Positions 9,375 through 18,541 of a stretch of 64,000 nucleotides of DNA are shown here, piece by piece. Positions within the stretch are counted from its first letter, which is position 1. The number at the start of each line of letters is the position of its first letter. The DNA is from Candidatus Gastranaerophilales bacterium. Its GTDB lineage: Bacteria; Cyanobacteriota; Vampirovibrionia; Gastranaerophilales; Gastranaerophilaceae. The stretch is from positions 62,001 through 126,000 of the forward strand of contig CALUVT010000003.1 in the NCBI GenBank assembly GCA_944324345.1. Direction: 5' to 3'. A program made the position numbers and the translations under genes. Below the pieces are notes generated by a model that saw nothing but the letters and a program-made list of their open reading frames with translations, was not told the DNA's origin and ran no database searches.

Positions 9375-10703
9375 CTACTTCAAAAATCTAAGCCAAATAT
9401 ATACAGAACTTAGTGTCAAAGATATTAACATTATAACAAAACCATATTTAAAAAACTGCATAAATCCTATTTTATGTCCGTGATGAGCAGATGTTTCAGA
9501 TACAATAACATTTGCAGCAGCACCTATTATTGTCATATTTCCACCCAAACAAGCACCTAAAGACAGACACCACCATAACGGCATAGTATATTCAACCCCC
9601 ATTACATTTCTTATCTCTAATAACATTGGCGTCATAGTTGCAGTATACGGAATATTATCTATTACACCTGATATAATCCCTGATGCCCAAAGAATTATCA
9701 TAGCCGTAGCGGATTCAGAGCCTTCTGTAACATTTAAAATCCATTTTGCCATCAAAGCAATGCCACCTGATGCTTCTAGACCTCCGATGATTATAAACAA
9801 ACCTATAAAGAAAAATATAGTATTCCACTCAACTTCACAAAATATATCTTTTGGTTTTTCAAACAACAAAAGCACACTTGCTCCAAGCATCGCAGTAACA
9901 CAGGTTTCTATATGAGTTACATCATGAAAAACAAAACCTAATATAACAAGGCCAAGAACAATAGCACTTCGAACCATAAGAGGGAAATCCGTAATCGTTT
10001 TGGAATTATCCATATTGGCAACAGCCTGCATTTTTTCAGGTGTAGTATTAAGTTCATGTCTAAATATCAACCACATAACAAATAGCATAACAAGCATAAT
10101 TACAGCAACAATAGGGGTTAATTCTTTCACAAAATCCATAAAAGACAATCCTGCTGCACTCCCGATTATTATGTTTGGAGGATCACCAATAAGAGTGGCT
10201 GTACCGCCGATATTTGAAGCAAAAATTTCCGTTATCAGGTACGGTATAGGGTTAATATCCAACTTCTCTGCGATAAAAAATGTAACAGGCATCACCAAAA
10301 TTACCGTAGTTACGTTATCCAAAAGTGCAGATGCAAAAGCAGTGAAAAGACCCAATACAATCAATATTCCGACAGGATGTCCCTTAGTTAATGTCAAAAG
10401 TTTGTTTGCAACCCAATTGAACATACCGCTTCTTGCAGCGATACTAACAATTATCATCATTGAAACAAGTAAAAAGATTACATTGAAGTCAACGAAATTT
10501 ATGAAATAATTAGGTTCAAAACCTCCGTTCAAGGTTTTTGTCTGGCTAACAAGTCCCAATAAAATTGTAATAGCAGCCCCAACTAATGAAATTGTAACTT
10601 TTGGAATCTTTTCTATAGCAATAAAAATATATGCAATTAAAAGAATTGACGCGGATATAACAACACTGTGTTGTTGAACAATATTATGAAGCTGCTCAAT
10701 CAT
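9375..10703 (-). CDS. ArsB/NhaD-type ion transporter (Na+/H+ antiporter or anion permease)
   Basis: A 442-residue protein with about 11-12 membrane helices of the ion-transporter superfamily. The diagnostic pseudo-repeats are both present: SNIGGTATLIGDPPNI (about 165-180) and LGACLGGNMTIIGAAAN (about 385-401). These match NhaD/ArsB/P-protein family members, which exchange Na+ for H+ or move oxyanions. No arsR or other arsenic gene is nearby, so sodium or anion transport is more likely than arsenite export. The start has a GAGGAGA ribosome site 6 bases upstream. Confidence 0.85.
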   Translation of the reverse strand: MIEQLHNIVQQHSVVISASILLIAYIFIAIEKIPKVTISLVGAAITILLGLVSQTKTLNGGFEPNYFINFVDFNVIFLLVSMMIIVSIAARSGMFNWVANKLLTLTKGHPVGILIVLGLFTAFASALLDNVTTVILVMPVTFFIAEKLDINPIPYLITEIFASNIGGTATLIGDPPNIIIGSAAGLSFMDFVKELTPIVAVIMLVMLFVMWLIFRHELNTTPEKMQAVANMDNSKTITDFPLMVRSAIVLGLVILGFVFHDVTHIETCVTAMLGASVLLLFEKPKDIFCEVEWNTIFFFIGLFIIIGGLEASGGIALMAKWILNVTEGSESATAMIILWASGIISGVIDNIPYTATMTPMLLEIRNVMGVEYTMPLWWCLSLGACLGGNMTIIGAAANVIVSETSAHHGHKIGFMQFFKYGFVIMLISLTLSSVYIWLRFLK

Positions 10704-10790
10704 AAACTCTCCTCATTTCATAATTTTATAAAATATATGTGTCAATTATAACACAAGTTTTGCTTAAGAAAAATAATTTTAAGTTAGAGA

Positions 10791-11738
10791 TTATTTACGA
10801 ATGTACTTAACATCAATAATTTTTTCCAAATCGTCAATCCTGCTCACAACAAATTCAGAATCAGAAGGCAAAATATAGAGGGCATTGATACCCTTATCAG
10901 AATTTTTTTGAGAGCATCTTCTGCAATCAAAACCTTTTGTCCCTTTAGGCAGGCTTATACGTAATATGTAACCACAATCTTCATGTCCTCTATAATTTAT
11001 AGGGTCAGCACACGCCAGCCATTCATTATACTTTCTGGAGGTTATAACAGGTATTTCATTTCGAATTACAAAACCTTCTTTTAAATCTTTCACAAAATCA
11101 AAATTCTCAAAATCATCCCAAGTTCTTTGGGTTCTTATTGCCCCATAAACAAAGGATTCAGACTCCAATGCCCTGCCATCATTAATCAATAAATTAAGCC
11201 TTTTTAAAGTTTCGTTACTTATTAAATCAGGTTTTGATTTAAGTTTACCTTTCAAATATGACATTACTGCTTCAAAATCATCCTGAGCCAAAAATCTCGT
11301 ATCAGATTCTATTGTGGATTTCGAACTACCTTCAATCATTTTAATTCGCGGTAAAAATTCGGGAATATCTTCTGATTTTCCTCTTGATGAAACAAATAAA
11401 TCAAAAATCTGTTTTCTTATGTCTTTTTCGGCAGCTCTAATCAAATTGTCATCATTTGAACTTATTGTTCCCGGAAGCTTTACAATTACAGGACTTTGTC
11501 TTATTTCATTTACAATACTTTTACCTTTTTCCAACCCGCCATTTATGCGTCTGGAAACTAAAAAACCACCAACAGCAATAGCTGCAAGAGCTGAAGCACC
11601 TGCTAAAATTTTTATATTTTTAGATTTCTCATCCGGTTTTTTACTAATATTATTGTCAGACTCAGCTCTGGCAGAATTATTAACACCGCCAATCGATTGA
11701 GAAATAATCCTATTTTCTATCTCTCTAATTTTTAGCAT
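10791..11738 (-). CDS. Membrane-anchored protein with a divergent ADP-ribosyltransferase-like C-terminal domain
   Basis: 315 residues: a polar N-terminus (1-40), one hydrophobic helix (about 42-62, ILAGASALAAIAVGGFLVS), a helical linker, then a C-terminal domain (about 190-315) reminiscent of ADP-ribosyltransferase exotoxins. That domain shows an arginine after YGA (R202), an ITS segment (232-234) in the place of the usual STS motif, and the strand YILRISLPKGTKG (257-269), which is typical of the fold. The usual catalytic E-x-E before ILP is not present (INALYILPSD), so it may be inactive or only a look-alike. No signal peptidase site is seen. Function unknown. Confidence 0.55.
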   Translation of the reverse strand: MLKIREIENRIISQSIGGVNNSARAESDNNISKKPDEKSKNIKILAGASALAAIAVGGFLVSRRINGGLEKGKSIVNEIRQSPVIVKLPGTISSNDDNLIRAAEKDIRKQIFDLFVSSRGKSEDIPEFLPRIKMIEGSSKSTIESDTRFLAQDDFEAVMSYLKGKLKSKPDLISNETLKRLNLLINDGRALESESFVYGAIRTQRTWDDFENFDFVKDLKEGFVIRNEIPVITSRKYNEWLACADPINYRGHEDCGYILRISLPKGTKGFDCRRCSQKNSDKGINALYILPSDSEFVVSRIDDLEKIIDVKYIRK

Positions 11739-11776
11739 GTTCTATTAAAACCCATAAAAAAAATTTTTGCTAAATT

Positions 11777-12040
11777 TTAAACCAACTCCAAATTTGAAGT
11801 TGCAAAAGTTTTGATATAATTTTTAATTTCGTTAGATGCAATATGGCATTTTATACGCCCGGAAGGATATTTACTGCAGTGATAAGCAGAGGAAATCAAT
11901 ATAAATTTCATAGCATCAATGATATTGAAATCCGACAAATCCACAAAAACTTCAGGGCAATTATGCTTTTCCACATAACTCTTAAAATGCATGGAAAGTG
12001 TATTATAATCATATTTTCTGCAATCAAAATGCTTTATCAT
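11777..12040 (-). CDS. Small STAS-like protein
   Basis: An 87-residue soluble protein. VFVDLSDFNIIDAMKFILISSA resembles the strand-helix core of STAS / anti-sigma-antagonist domains (D-L-S followed by I-D-A and a helix), but the typical phosphorylatable D-S-S is replaced by D-A-M. It is free-standing, with no anti-sigma kinase nearby, and about 40 bases downstream of no other gene. Weak similarity only; a small unknown protein is the alternative. Confidence 0.5.
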   Translation of the reverse strand: MIKHFDCRKYDYNTLSMHFKSYVEKHNCPEVFVDLSDFNIIDAMKFILISSAYHCSKYPSGRIKCHIASNEIKNYIKTFATSNLELV

Positions 12041-12146
12041 ACAGATAAACTCGGTAATTTTTTACAAAAATTAAATATTCTGAGCTTTTTTAGTACTTTT
12101 AAATGATATTTATTATATAATTTCATTATTGATGGGGGATAAGGAA

Positions 12147-13136
12147 ATGGAAACTATAACTATGAATAACAATAAGATAAATGAACTTGCAAAAGAAGTT
12201 CTTGATATAGAAGCAAACTCTATTTTGCGTCTAAAAAACAGCATTAACGAAAACTTTGATAAAGCAGTAGATATTCTATATAACTGCAAAGGTCGTGTAA
12301 TTGTCACCGGAATGGGGAAATCAGGCCTTATCGGCAGGAAAATTGCGGCCACATTAACATCTACCGGAACACCATCATATTTTCTTCACCCTGCAGAAAG
12401 CACCCATGGAGATTCCGGGATCATCACCAGAAATGATGTTGTAATTGCCATTTCTAACAGTGGAGAAACACAAGAATTACTCAATCTTTTACCTCTTATT
12501 AAACGTTTTGGCGTTACAATGATAGGAATGACAGGAAAACTAGGTTCAACACTGGCACATTCCTCAGATGTTACGCTTGATATTTCGGTGGAAAAAGAGG
12601 CTTGTCCTTTAAACAAAGCTCCAACAGCAAGTACTACAGCAACATTAGCTATGGGAGATGCACTCGCTGTATGCTTACTTGAAAAAAGAGGATTCTCGGA
12701 AGAAGACTTCCTTATTTTCCATCCGTCAGGAGCTCTTGGAAAAGGATTTACATATAAAGTTGCAGATTTGATGCTTACAGATTCTGACAAACTGCCTATT
12801 GCTAAAGAAACCAATTCATTTGCGGAAGTTATTGAACTTATCTCCGATAAAAAACTTGGAATGGCTATGATTGTTGATGAATCAGGTATCTTAACCGGTG
12901 TTTTGACTGATGGAGACATTAGAAGAACTCTTATAAAATACCAGAATATCAGACCACTTCTTGCAAGAGATGTTATGTCTAAAAATCCAAAACATATTTC
13001 AAAAACTGATTATGGTGCAAGTGCCCTGAATTTAATGGAAAAATATTCAATTACCGCTTTAGCTGTTGTAGATGAAAACAACAAGCCAATAGGTGTAATT
13101 CATATCCACGATTTATTAAAAGCAGGAGTGGCATAG
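12147..13136 (+). CDS. kdsD: D-arabinose 5-phosphate isomerase
   Basis: A 329-residue enzyme that converts ribulose 5-phosphate to arabinose 5-phosphate, the first step of Kdo synthesis for lipopolysaccharide. An SIS domain (about 35-165) has VTGMGKSGLIGRKIAATLTSTGT and SNSGETQELL; two CBS domains follow (about 200-325; MIVDESGILTGVLTDGDIRR and AVVDENNKPIGVIHIHDLL). ATG 12147 is used, 8 bases after GGGGGAT; upstream in-frame TTG/ATG at 12129/12132 overlap that site. The next gene, kdsC, starts 2 bases after the stop, so both Kdo enzymes are coexpressed. Confidence 0.95.
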   Translation: METITMNNNKINELAKEVLDIEANSILRLKNSINENFDKAVDILYNCKGRVIVTGMGKSGLIGRKIAATLTSTGTPSYFLHPAESTHGDSGIITRNDVVIAISNSGETQELLNLLPLIKRFGVTMIGMTGKLGSTLAHSSDVTLDISVEKEACPLNKAPTASTTATLAMGDALAVCLLEKRGFSEEDFLIFHPSGALGKGFTYKVADLMLTDSDKLPIAKETNSFAEVIELISDKKLGMAMIVDESGILTGVLTDGDIRRTLIKYQNIRPLLARDVMSKNPKHISKTDYGASALNLMEKYSITALAVVDENNKPIGVIHIHDLLKAGVA

Positions 13137-13138
13137 TT

Positions 13139-13603
13139 ATGAGCATAAAACTTGTTGCATTTGATGTTGATGGCGTACTTACTGACGGAGGTCTCATTTT
13201 TGATGAAAACGGACATGAGTACAAGGTATTTAATGCAAAAGACGGACAGGGTATCGTAAATTTGAATAACGCCGGAATTGTAACTGCCATTATAACCGCA
13301 AGAAAAAACGGAACAGTTGAACATAGGGCCAAAAATTTGAATATAAAAGAACTTCATCAAGGCTCAAAAAATAAAATTGCAACCCTAAATGAAATAATGG
13401 AAAAATACGAAATATCTTTTGAGGAAATTGCATATATGGGAGATGATTTACCTGATATTTGTATTTTAGAAAAGGTAGCATTAAAAGGTTGCCCCGCTGA
13501 TGCGGTGGATGAAGTAAAAAAAGTTGCCAACTTCGTTTCATCAAAAAATGGTGGGCATGGAGCAGTTAGAGAATTTTGCGATTACATATTGAGAGGGAGA
13601 TAA
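13139..13603 (+). CDS. kdsC: 3-deoxy-D-manno-octulosonate 8-phosphate phosphatase
   Basis: A 154-residue HAD-superfamily phosphatase without a cap, the usual size of the tetrameric KdsC. The nucleophile motif FDVDGVLTDGG is at residues 8-18, the lysine and GDDLPD motifs (about 100-106, MGDDLPDICIL) follow, and the C-terminal GAVREFCDYIL loop is typical. It removes phosphate from Kdo-8-P. Second gene of the kdsD-kdsC-queD-uppP run. Confidence 0.95.
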   Translation: MSIKLVAFDVDGVLTDGGLIFDENGHEYKVFNAKDGQGIVNLNNAGIVTAIITARKNGTVEHRAKNLNIKELHQGSKNKIATLNEIMEKYEISFEEIAYMGDDLPDICILEKVALKGCPADAVDEVKKVANFVSSKNGGHGAVREFCDYILRGR

Positions 13604-13604
13604 A

Positions 13605-13967
13605 ATGTTTGAAATTAAAACACAAGCTTTTTTTGCTGCAGCACATCACCTTCTAAACTACGAAGGAGAATGTGAAAATCAACACGGACATAATTGGATG
13701 GTTGAAGTGTTTGTCAAAGGGGATACTTTGGACAAAAGCAACATATTAATTGATTATAAACTTTTGAAAAGAGAACTTAAAGCTGTTTTGGATCTTCTGG
13801 ATCATAAAGATTTAAATGCTCTTGCCGAATTTAAGGGCGAAAGTCCTTCCAGTGAAATGATATCCATGTTTATCTATAACAAACTTAAAGAACGGGTTGT
13901 GCAATTGAGCAAGGTAACTGTTTGGGAAACTCAAACTTCTTGCTGCAGCTACTTTGAAGAAGAATAG
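13605..13967 (+). CDS. queD: 6-carboxy-5,6,7,8-tetrahydropterin synthase
   Basis: A 120-residue T-fold enzyme that makes 6-carboxytetrahydropterin from dihydroneopterin triphosphate in queuosine (7-deazaguanine) synthesis. Zinc-binding histidines are in AAAHHL and NQHGHNW, the catalytic Cys is in GECENQHGH, and ENSSEM-like SPSSEMIS and VTVWET close the site. The start has GGGAG seven bases upstream. It is one base from kdsC, an odd partner; queC lies elsewhere at 45049-45720, and queE and queF are not in the window. Confidence 0.92.
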   Translation: MFEIKTQAFFAAAHHLLNYEGECENQHGHNWMVEVFVKGDTLDKSNILIDYKLLKRELKAVLDLLDHKDLNALAEFKGESPSSEMISMFIYNKLKERVVQLSKVTVWETQTSCCSYFEEE

Positions 13968-13985
13968 TCGGAAATAGGAGAAAAA

Positions 13986-14831
13986 ATGAATTTTATACAA
14001 GCGATATTAATGGGTATAGTTCAAGGTTTAAGCGAATTTTTACCAATATCCAGTTCGGCACACCTTGTTTTTACCTCTAATTTTTATAAGGTTTTTAAGG
14101 GAATTGAAATTGTACAGAGCTCAAATGAAGAGGTTTTTTTTGATATAATGCTCCACCTTGGCACACTGATTGCAGTATTGATTTTTTTCAGAAAAGATGT
14201 AATTAATATATTGAAAGCAATGCTGCAAGCCTTAAAAACAAAGAATTGGTCAAATACTGAAGCAAAACTTGGACTGTTTATAGTTCTTGGGACATTTGTT
14301 ACGATAGCACTTGCACTCCCGATTAATGAAGTTGCGGAAAAACTTGTTTATGCACCTTCAATTGTAGGAATATTGCTTTTTATAACAGGATTTACACTTT
14401 TATACAGTGAATATAAATCCAATAAAATTGAAGAAAAAAAGCAAGAACTTAATTTAAAAACATCCATACTTATAGGTCTTGCTCAGGGGTTGGCGGCACT
14501 TCCGGGATTTTCTCGTTCCGGCTGGACTATTGCAACAGGTTTATTTTGCGGATTAGACAGAATAACGGCTGCCAGATATTCATTTCTTCTCAGTATTCCA
14601 ATTATCCTTGGGGCTTCTATGGTTTATCCGCTAGTAAAAATAGATATTCATGAGGCTTTACAGTACAATTGGGAAGCCATAATTGCAGGAACACTTGTTT
14701 CTGCTGTTGTCGGATATATTTGTATTAAATATTTCATGAAATTTATATCAAAATTTTCTCTTGCGATATTCGGTTATTACTGCATTATCGCAGGAATAGC
14801 GACGAGTATATTTTTTGCAATATACAGCTAA
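13986..14831 (+). CDS. uppP: Undecaprenyl-diphosphatase
   Basis: A 281-residue polytopic membrane enzyme (BacA family) that recycles undecaprenyl diphosphate to the monophosphate lipid carrier for peptidoglycan and other envelope polymers. Motif 1 is GIVQGLSEFLPISSSAHL (residues 10-27), and the catalytic PGFSRSGWTIATGL region is at about 176-189. It also confers bacitracin tolerance when abundant. It ends the kds-queD operon, 18 bases after queD. Confidence 0.95.
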   Translation: MNFIQAILMGIVQGLSEFLPISSSAHLVFTSNFYKVFKGIEIVQSSNEEVFFDIMLHLGTLIAVLIFFRKDVINILKAMLQALKTKNWSNTEAKLGLFIVLGTFVTIALALPINEVAEKLVYAPSIVGILLFITGFTLLYSEYKSNKIEEKKQELNLKTSILIGLAQGLAALPGFSRSGWTIATGLFCGLDRITAARYSFLLSIPIILGASMVYPLVKIDIHEALQYNWEAIIAGTLVSAVVGYICIKYFMKFISKFSLAIFGYYCIIAGIATSIFFAIYS

Positions 14832-14925
14832 ATTTGATGTTAAAAATTGTAAAAATTTAGGCATGACTGACAAAAAATAATATTCACAGTTATTCTAATA
14901 TTACGTCTATTTCTATGGAGTAAAG

Positions 14926-15954
14926 ATGATTTTACCGATTAATAACATAAAAAATTCAATAAATTTTTCTGCTGACAGCAACAATGATGGTAAAAAAAAT
15001 CTTAAATACGACCATGACAAATTGTTGTCTAACAATCCATATACAAATTTGCGTATAGGAATGGACAAACTGACAAACGCTTTTACTCTCTATCCTGCTA
15101 AAGGTTTAAAGGGAAGTAAAAATGCCAATTTTTATGAATTTTTAACGATGGGAACAGTTCCATACTTAATAGGCAGTGCGACATTGATGGCTGTTTTTAA
15201 TTTAGCAAATAAACATTTTTCCCATTTTGACAAGCTTCAAGCTTCCAAAATAGGTCAGAAAATGGCTCTTGGCGTCGTATTTTACGGGCTTGCAAAAAAT
15301 TTATCAAAGCAGTTAATCAGCCGTCCCGTTAATATGCTGACAGGTGTAGATACTGATAGACCTTATGCAAAAGTTAATTACGAACTTCCTGATAACGTGT
15401 ATGATACAGATATAACAAGCATTGAATACCATAAGGTATTTGAAAGTGTGGAATTTCCAAGGTGGGATTTATTGTATGGAGACGAAGCCAAAGGGCAGAA
15501 AAGAAACTACCGATACGATAAAATTGCCAAAAAACTGAATATGGGAGAAAACCTTAATGACTCTGATCAGGAAACAAAACCTCGGATTAAAAAAATTGTT
15601 GTAAAATCAAATTTGGCAAAGAGCATTTCATCATATATGTGGGCAGCTGCAGGTGTTGCTCTTGCATTCCAAAAGCCTTGGGAAGAATACTTTAATGCAA
15701 TGACCTTTAAATTTTGGAAGCCGGAAGAATTTGTAAGGTCTCTCAAAATATTTGGTAACAGCTTTGTAAAAAGTGCAAAAGAGCTATACAAAGGAGAAGG
15801 TCACGGAGTTGCAAAACATGCCGGTAAAATTCTTTTAGGTCTTGCGGCACTTTCATCTGTACTGGGTGTAGTTAATACAGTTGCAGGAGTTCGAAAGAGC
15901 CCAAAACAAAATTCGGACATAATCAAGCCAAATGAAAAGCATGTGGTAAGCTAA
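14926..15954 (+). CDS. Multi-helix membrane protein of unknown function, paralog of the next gene's N-terminus
   Basis: 342 residues. The N-terminus carries an I-N-F-S-A element (12-16), resembling short F-x-G motifs in other proteins here. Hydrophobic segments are at about 70-92, 110-125, 232-250 and 300-322. A FPRWDLLYGDE motif occurs at about 177-187. The following 861-residue protein has LPWDLYTEEE at about 179-188, and the flanking stretches also correspond (TGVDTDRPYAK with HGINVQKEYED before it, a helix AAAGVALAF with TAGFATPII after it), so the two are distant paralogs. It leads a three-gene run that ends in a GH13 enzyme. No function recognised. Confidence 0.75.
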   Translation: MILPINNIKNSINFSADSNNDGKKNLKYDHDKLLSNNPYTNLRIGMDKLTNAFTLYPAKGLKGSKNANFYEFLTMGTVPYLIGSATLMAVFNLANKHFSHFDKLQASKIGQKMALGVVFYGLAKNLSKQLISRPVNMLTGVDTDRPYAKVNYELPDNVYDTDITSIEYHKVFESVEFPRWDLLYGDEAKGQKRNYRYDKIAKKLNMGENLNDSDQETKPRIKKIVVKSNLAKSISSYMWAAAGVALAFQKPWEEYFNAMTFKFWKPEEFVRSLKIFGNSFVKSAKELYKGEGHGVAKHAGKILLGLAALSSVLGVVNTVAGVRKSPKQNSDIIKPNEKHVVS

Positions 15955-15955
15955 T

Positions 15956-18541
15956 ATGACAACAAACTTAATTCAAAACTACATAACAAAAAGACCTGCA
16001 GGAGCAGTCTATCAGGCCCAGCCAACAAAAAGAAAAGATACTCCTAATAAGAAACCTATGCCTGATTTTGATATACAAAGAGAACTTGATAACAGAACAT
16101 TTATCAAACCTCTAAACGGTAAGGGCAGACTACTTAATTGGAATTTATTTAACGCTCCTGCAATAATGTTCAAAGATATGATTTATAATGCAAAAGCTTT
16201 GAAACATGCAATAAACGGGAAAGCTAATGACCATGAATTAGGAAAACTCAATGATTTCGGCTTACTTTTAGGTGGGCTTTCGATAGCAGGATATTTGTTT
16301 ACTAAAAAACAAACTCCAATGACTAAAGGGATGGAATTTGTCGGCTTAGCATCATTTTTGGGAGCAATGGCAGTTTGGCCTAAAATTGCGATACAACTTC
16401 CGGCTTATTTAATCCACGGAATAAATGTTCAAAAAGAATACGAAGATAGTTTTGGCAGAAAGAAACCATTCTATCAGGATCCGCAATTCCTACCTTGGGA
16501 TTTGTATACAGAAGAAGAGATTAATAAAATTGGGGACAGAATGAGAGTTCCCAGAAATATTCCAAATAGACGTGAATTTATCCAAGAAAAGATGAAAAAA
16601 ATCGGAATCCAAAATAATACTCTTTGGATGCTAACAGCCGGTTTTGCAACTCCGATAATCAGTGGTCTTGTTTGTAACCTATCAGAACCATATTTGAGAA
16701 GATATCTTGATGAAAGACAAAATAAGCAAGCTGATAATATTTTAACGAACTTAGAAACTCATTCTCAAAAATACAAGAAATTATCCATAGAACAAGATTT
16801 GTTGAAGGTATTAAGCGAAAATCAAGGAAAACCATTAAACAGAGATTTAGAAGAAAGTATATCATCTGTTTTAACAAGATACATGGATCCTGTTACAGCT
16901 GAAAGCTTCAAACTTGACTTAAAAGATGCTGTTTGGGGCAAAAATCAGTATACAATTCAGGATGATAATGTCAAAAATATTATCAAAAACTTGCAAGAAA
17001 TATTTGCTAAAAAAGTTCCGCATGCTGATGCAGAATTTTTGAAATCAGTAATCCCAGATGAAACAATTCTGCTAGAATCTTTGAAAAATGAAGGCTTGAT
17101 CGGTAAAGAAGTAAAATCAGTTGAATTAAACACTGTATCGGATATCATCAAAACTTTAATTGAAAATAACGTAAGAACATATAACGAGGCTAATCCTGAC
17201 AAACAAAAGGATTTACGACTAATTCGCAAGCTGATTATGGGCAATATGACAAAAGATAAAAATTCAAGTCCTATAAAAATTGTCTTAAAAAATACAGGTT
17301 CTAAAGTTCTTACAGAAGAAATCTCAACTAAATTGAAAGGTCTTGCACAAATAATAGACAATTTTAACATCAAACAGTTCTCACTTGATGAATATGCTCT
17401 AAAAAAAGTTGGTGCTGCTCCTGAAACAGTTATAGCTAATTATTGGAATGATGTCTCACAAGATTTGATGAAAACATTGGGCTTTACACCAGAAGAAATT
17501 ACAAGAACCAGAAGTGACAGAACACTTATGGGAACTTTACTCAGAGACAAAATTGAACATATTGTATCAAATAAAGCCAGATACAATAGTGTTATGGAAA
17601 AATTGGTTAAAAAGATTGCAGAAGTTAACAGTAAAATTAAAACCAGTGATATTGGCACTCCTTTATTGACAGACAGTACAGCAAAAAGTGCATACGAAAA
17701 AATTGTAGACAGCGTATTTGACAACTTTGCAAGCCAACTTAGAGGGCCCAAAATTGGTTTTGCCAGAACAGCAAAGGCAATTGCAGGGGTTAACAGTGAC
17801 GATGTTGTCGGATCCGCAAAACAATTACAAAAAACCTATGCAAGAGATAGACTTTTAGGTGTAAAGAGCTCTTTTTACAGGATAATCAATACTCTTGATT
17901 TTTACAGAAGAATTGCTGCTGATGCAAATTCAATACCTGCGTTACAGGGCAAATACATTGAGCTTAAAGAAGAGTTAATTGAATTGTGTAAAATAATCAC
18001 CCTTGAAGGGCATTCATCTGATTATGCAACAAAATTTTATATGCTGAGAAATCCTGAACCTGATATGACGCAAGGCCCTGTAGAAGTGAAGGATGGCAAA
18101 GTCATTAACCGCTACTTTGGTAAAACAGAAGAGTTAACAGATATACCAGGAGATAAATACTTCTATCAAGATGCTATGAGATTAATGTACGAAGGTGATA
18201 TGCATCCGGATACAATGTCTGTTCTGAAAGAATCAAGTATTAAGGATGAAGTCGTTAAGTATAGAGAAGTGATTCTTGAAAAATTAGGAGGAGAAAAATA
18301 TTTCGCAAAACCTCGACATTTAATAAGAGCAGAAAACACCTGCGGTTCTGATGTTAAATTCTTACTGACAGGTATTGCTCCTGACGAATTGATTTTCAAA
18401 ACCGGTCAACAATTGTACAATAATAAAAAATGGTTAAAAATGTTCGGCGGATTTGGAGCAGCACTTCTTGGCTTAACAGTGTTCGCACAATTCTTCTTTG
18501 GCAAAATGAAAAACCCGACAAAAGTAGGTGAAAAACAATGA
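15956..18541 (+). CDS. Large membrane-anchored protein of unknown function
   Basis: 861 residues with an N-terminal membrane region (helices at about 100-116, 126-152 and 222-241), a long soluble helical middle (about 250-825) rich in Lys, Asn and Glu, and one C-terminal helix (about 833-851, MFGGFGAALLGLTVFAQFFF). The N-terminal 240 residues are related to the preceding protein (shared W-D-L-Y motif at about 181). It starts one base after the previous stop and its own stop overlaps the GH13 start (ATGA). The tight coupling suggests all three products work together, possibly as a membrane platform. No known domain is recognised. Confidence 0.78.
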   Translation: MTTNLIQNYITKRPAGAVYQAQPTKRKDTPNKKPMPDFDIQRELDNRTFIKPLNGKGRLLNWNLFNAPAIMFKDMIYNAKALKHAINGKANDHELGKLNDFGLLLGGLSIAGYLFTKKQTPMTKGMEFVGLASFLGAMAVWPKIAIQLPAYLIHGINVQKEYEDSFGRKKPFYQDPQFLPWDLYTEEEINKIGDRMRVPRNIPNRREFIQEKMKKIGIQNNTLWMLTAGFATPIISGLVCNLSEPYLRRYLDERQNKQADNILTNLETHSQKYKKLSIEQDLLKVLSENQGKPLNRDLEESISSVLTRYMDPVTAESFKLDLKDAVWGKNQYTIQDDNVKNIIKNLQEIFAKKVPHADAEFLKSVIPDETILLESLKNEGLIGKEVKSVELNTVSDIIKTLIENNVRTYNEANPDKQKDLRLIRKLIMGNMTKDKNSSPIKIVLKNTGSKVLTEEISTKLKGLAQIIDNFNIKQFSLDEYALKKVGAAPETVIANYWNDVSQDLMKTLGFTPEEITRTRSDRTLMGTLLRDKIEHIVSNKARYNSVMEKLVKKIAEVNSKIKTSDIGTPLLTDSTAKSAYEKIVDSVFDNFASQLRGPKIGFARTAKAIAGVNSDDVVGSAKQLQKTYARDRLLGVKSSFYRIINTLDFYRRIAADANSIPALQGKYIELKEELIELCKIITLEGHSSDYATKFYMLRNPEPDMTQGPVEVKDGKVINRYFGKTEELTDIPGDKYFYQDAMRLMYEGDMHPDTMSVLKESSIKDEVVKYREVILEKLGGEKYFAKPRHLIRAENTCGSDVKFLLTGIAPDELIFKTGQQLYNNKKWLKMFGGFGAALLGLTVFAQFFFGKMKNPTKVGEKQ

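Noticed and set aside
12386-12919. 177-codon minus-strand frame opposite kdsD
   Set aside because: A shadow of the strongly conserved kdsD frame, without a start signal.
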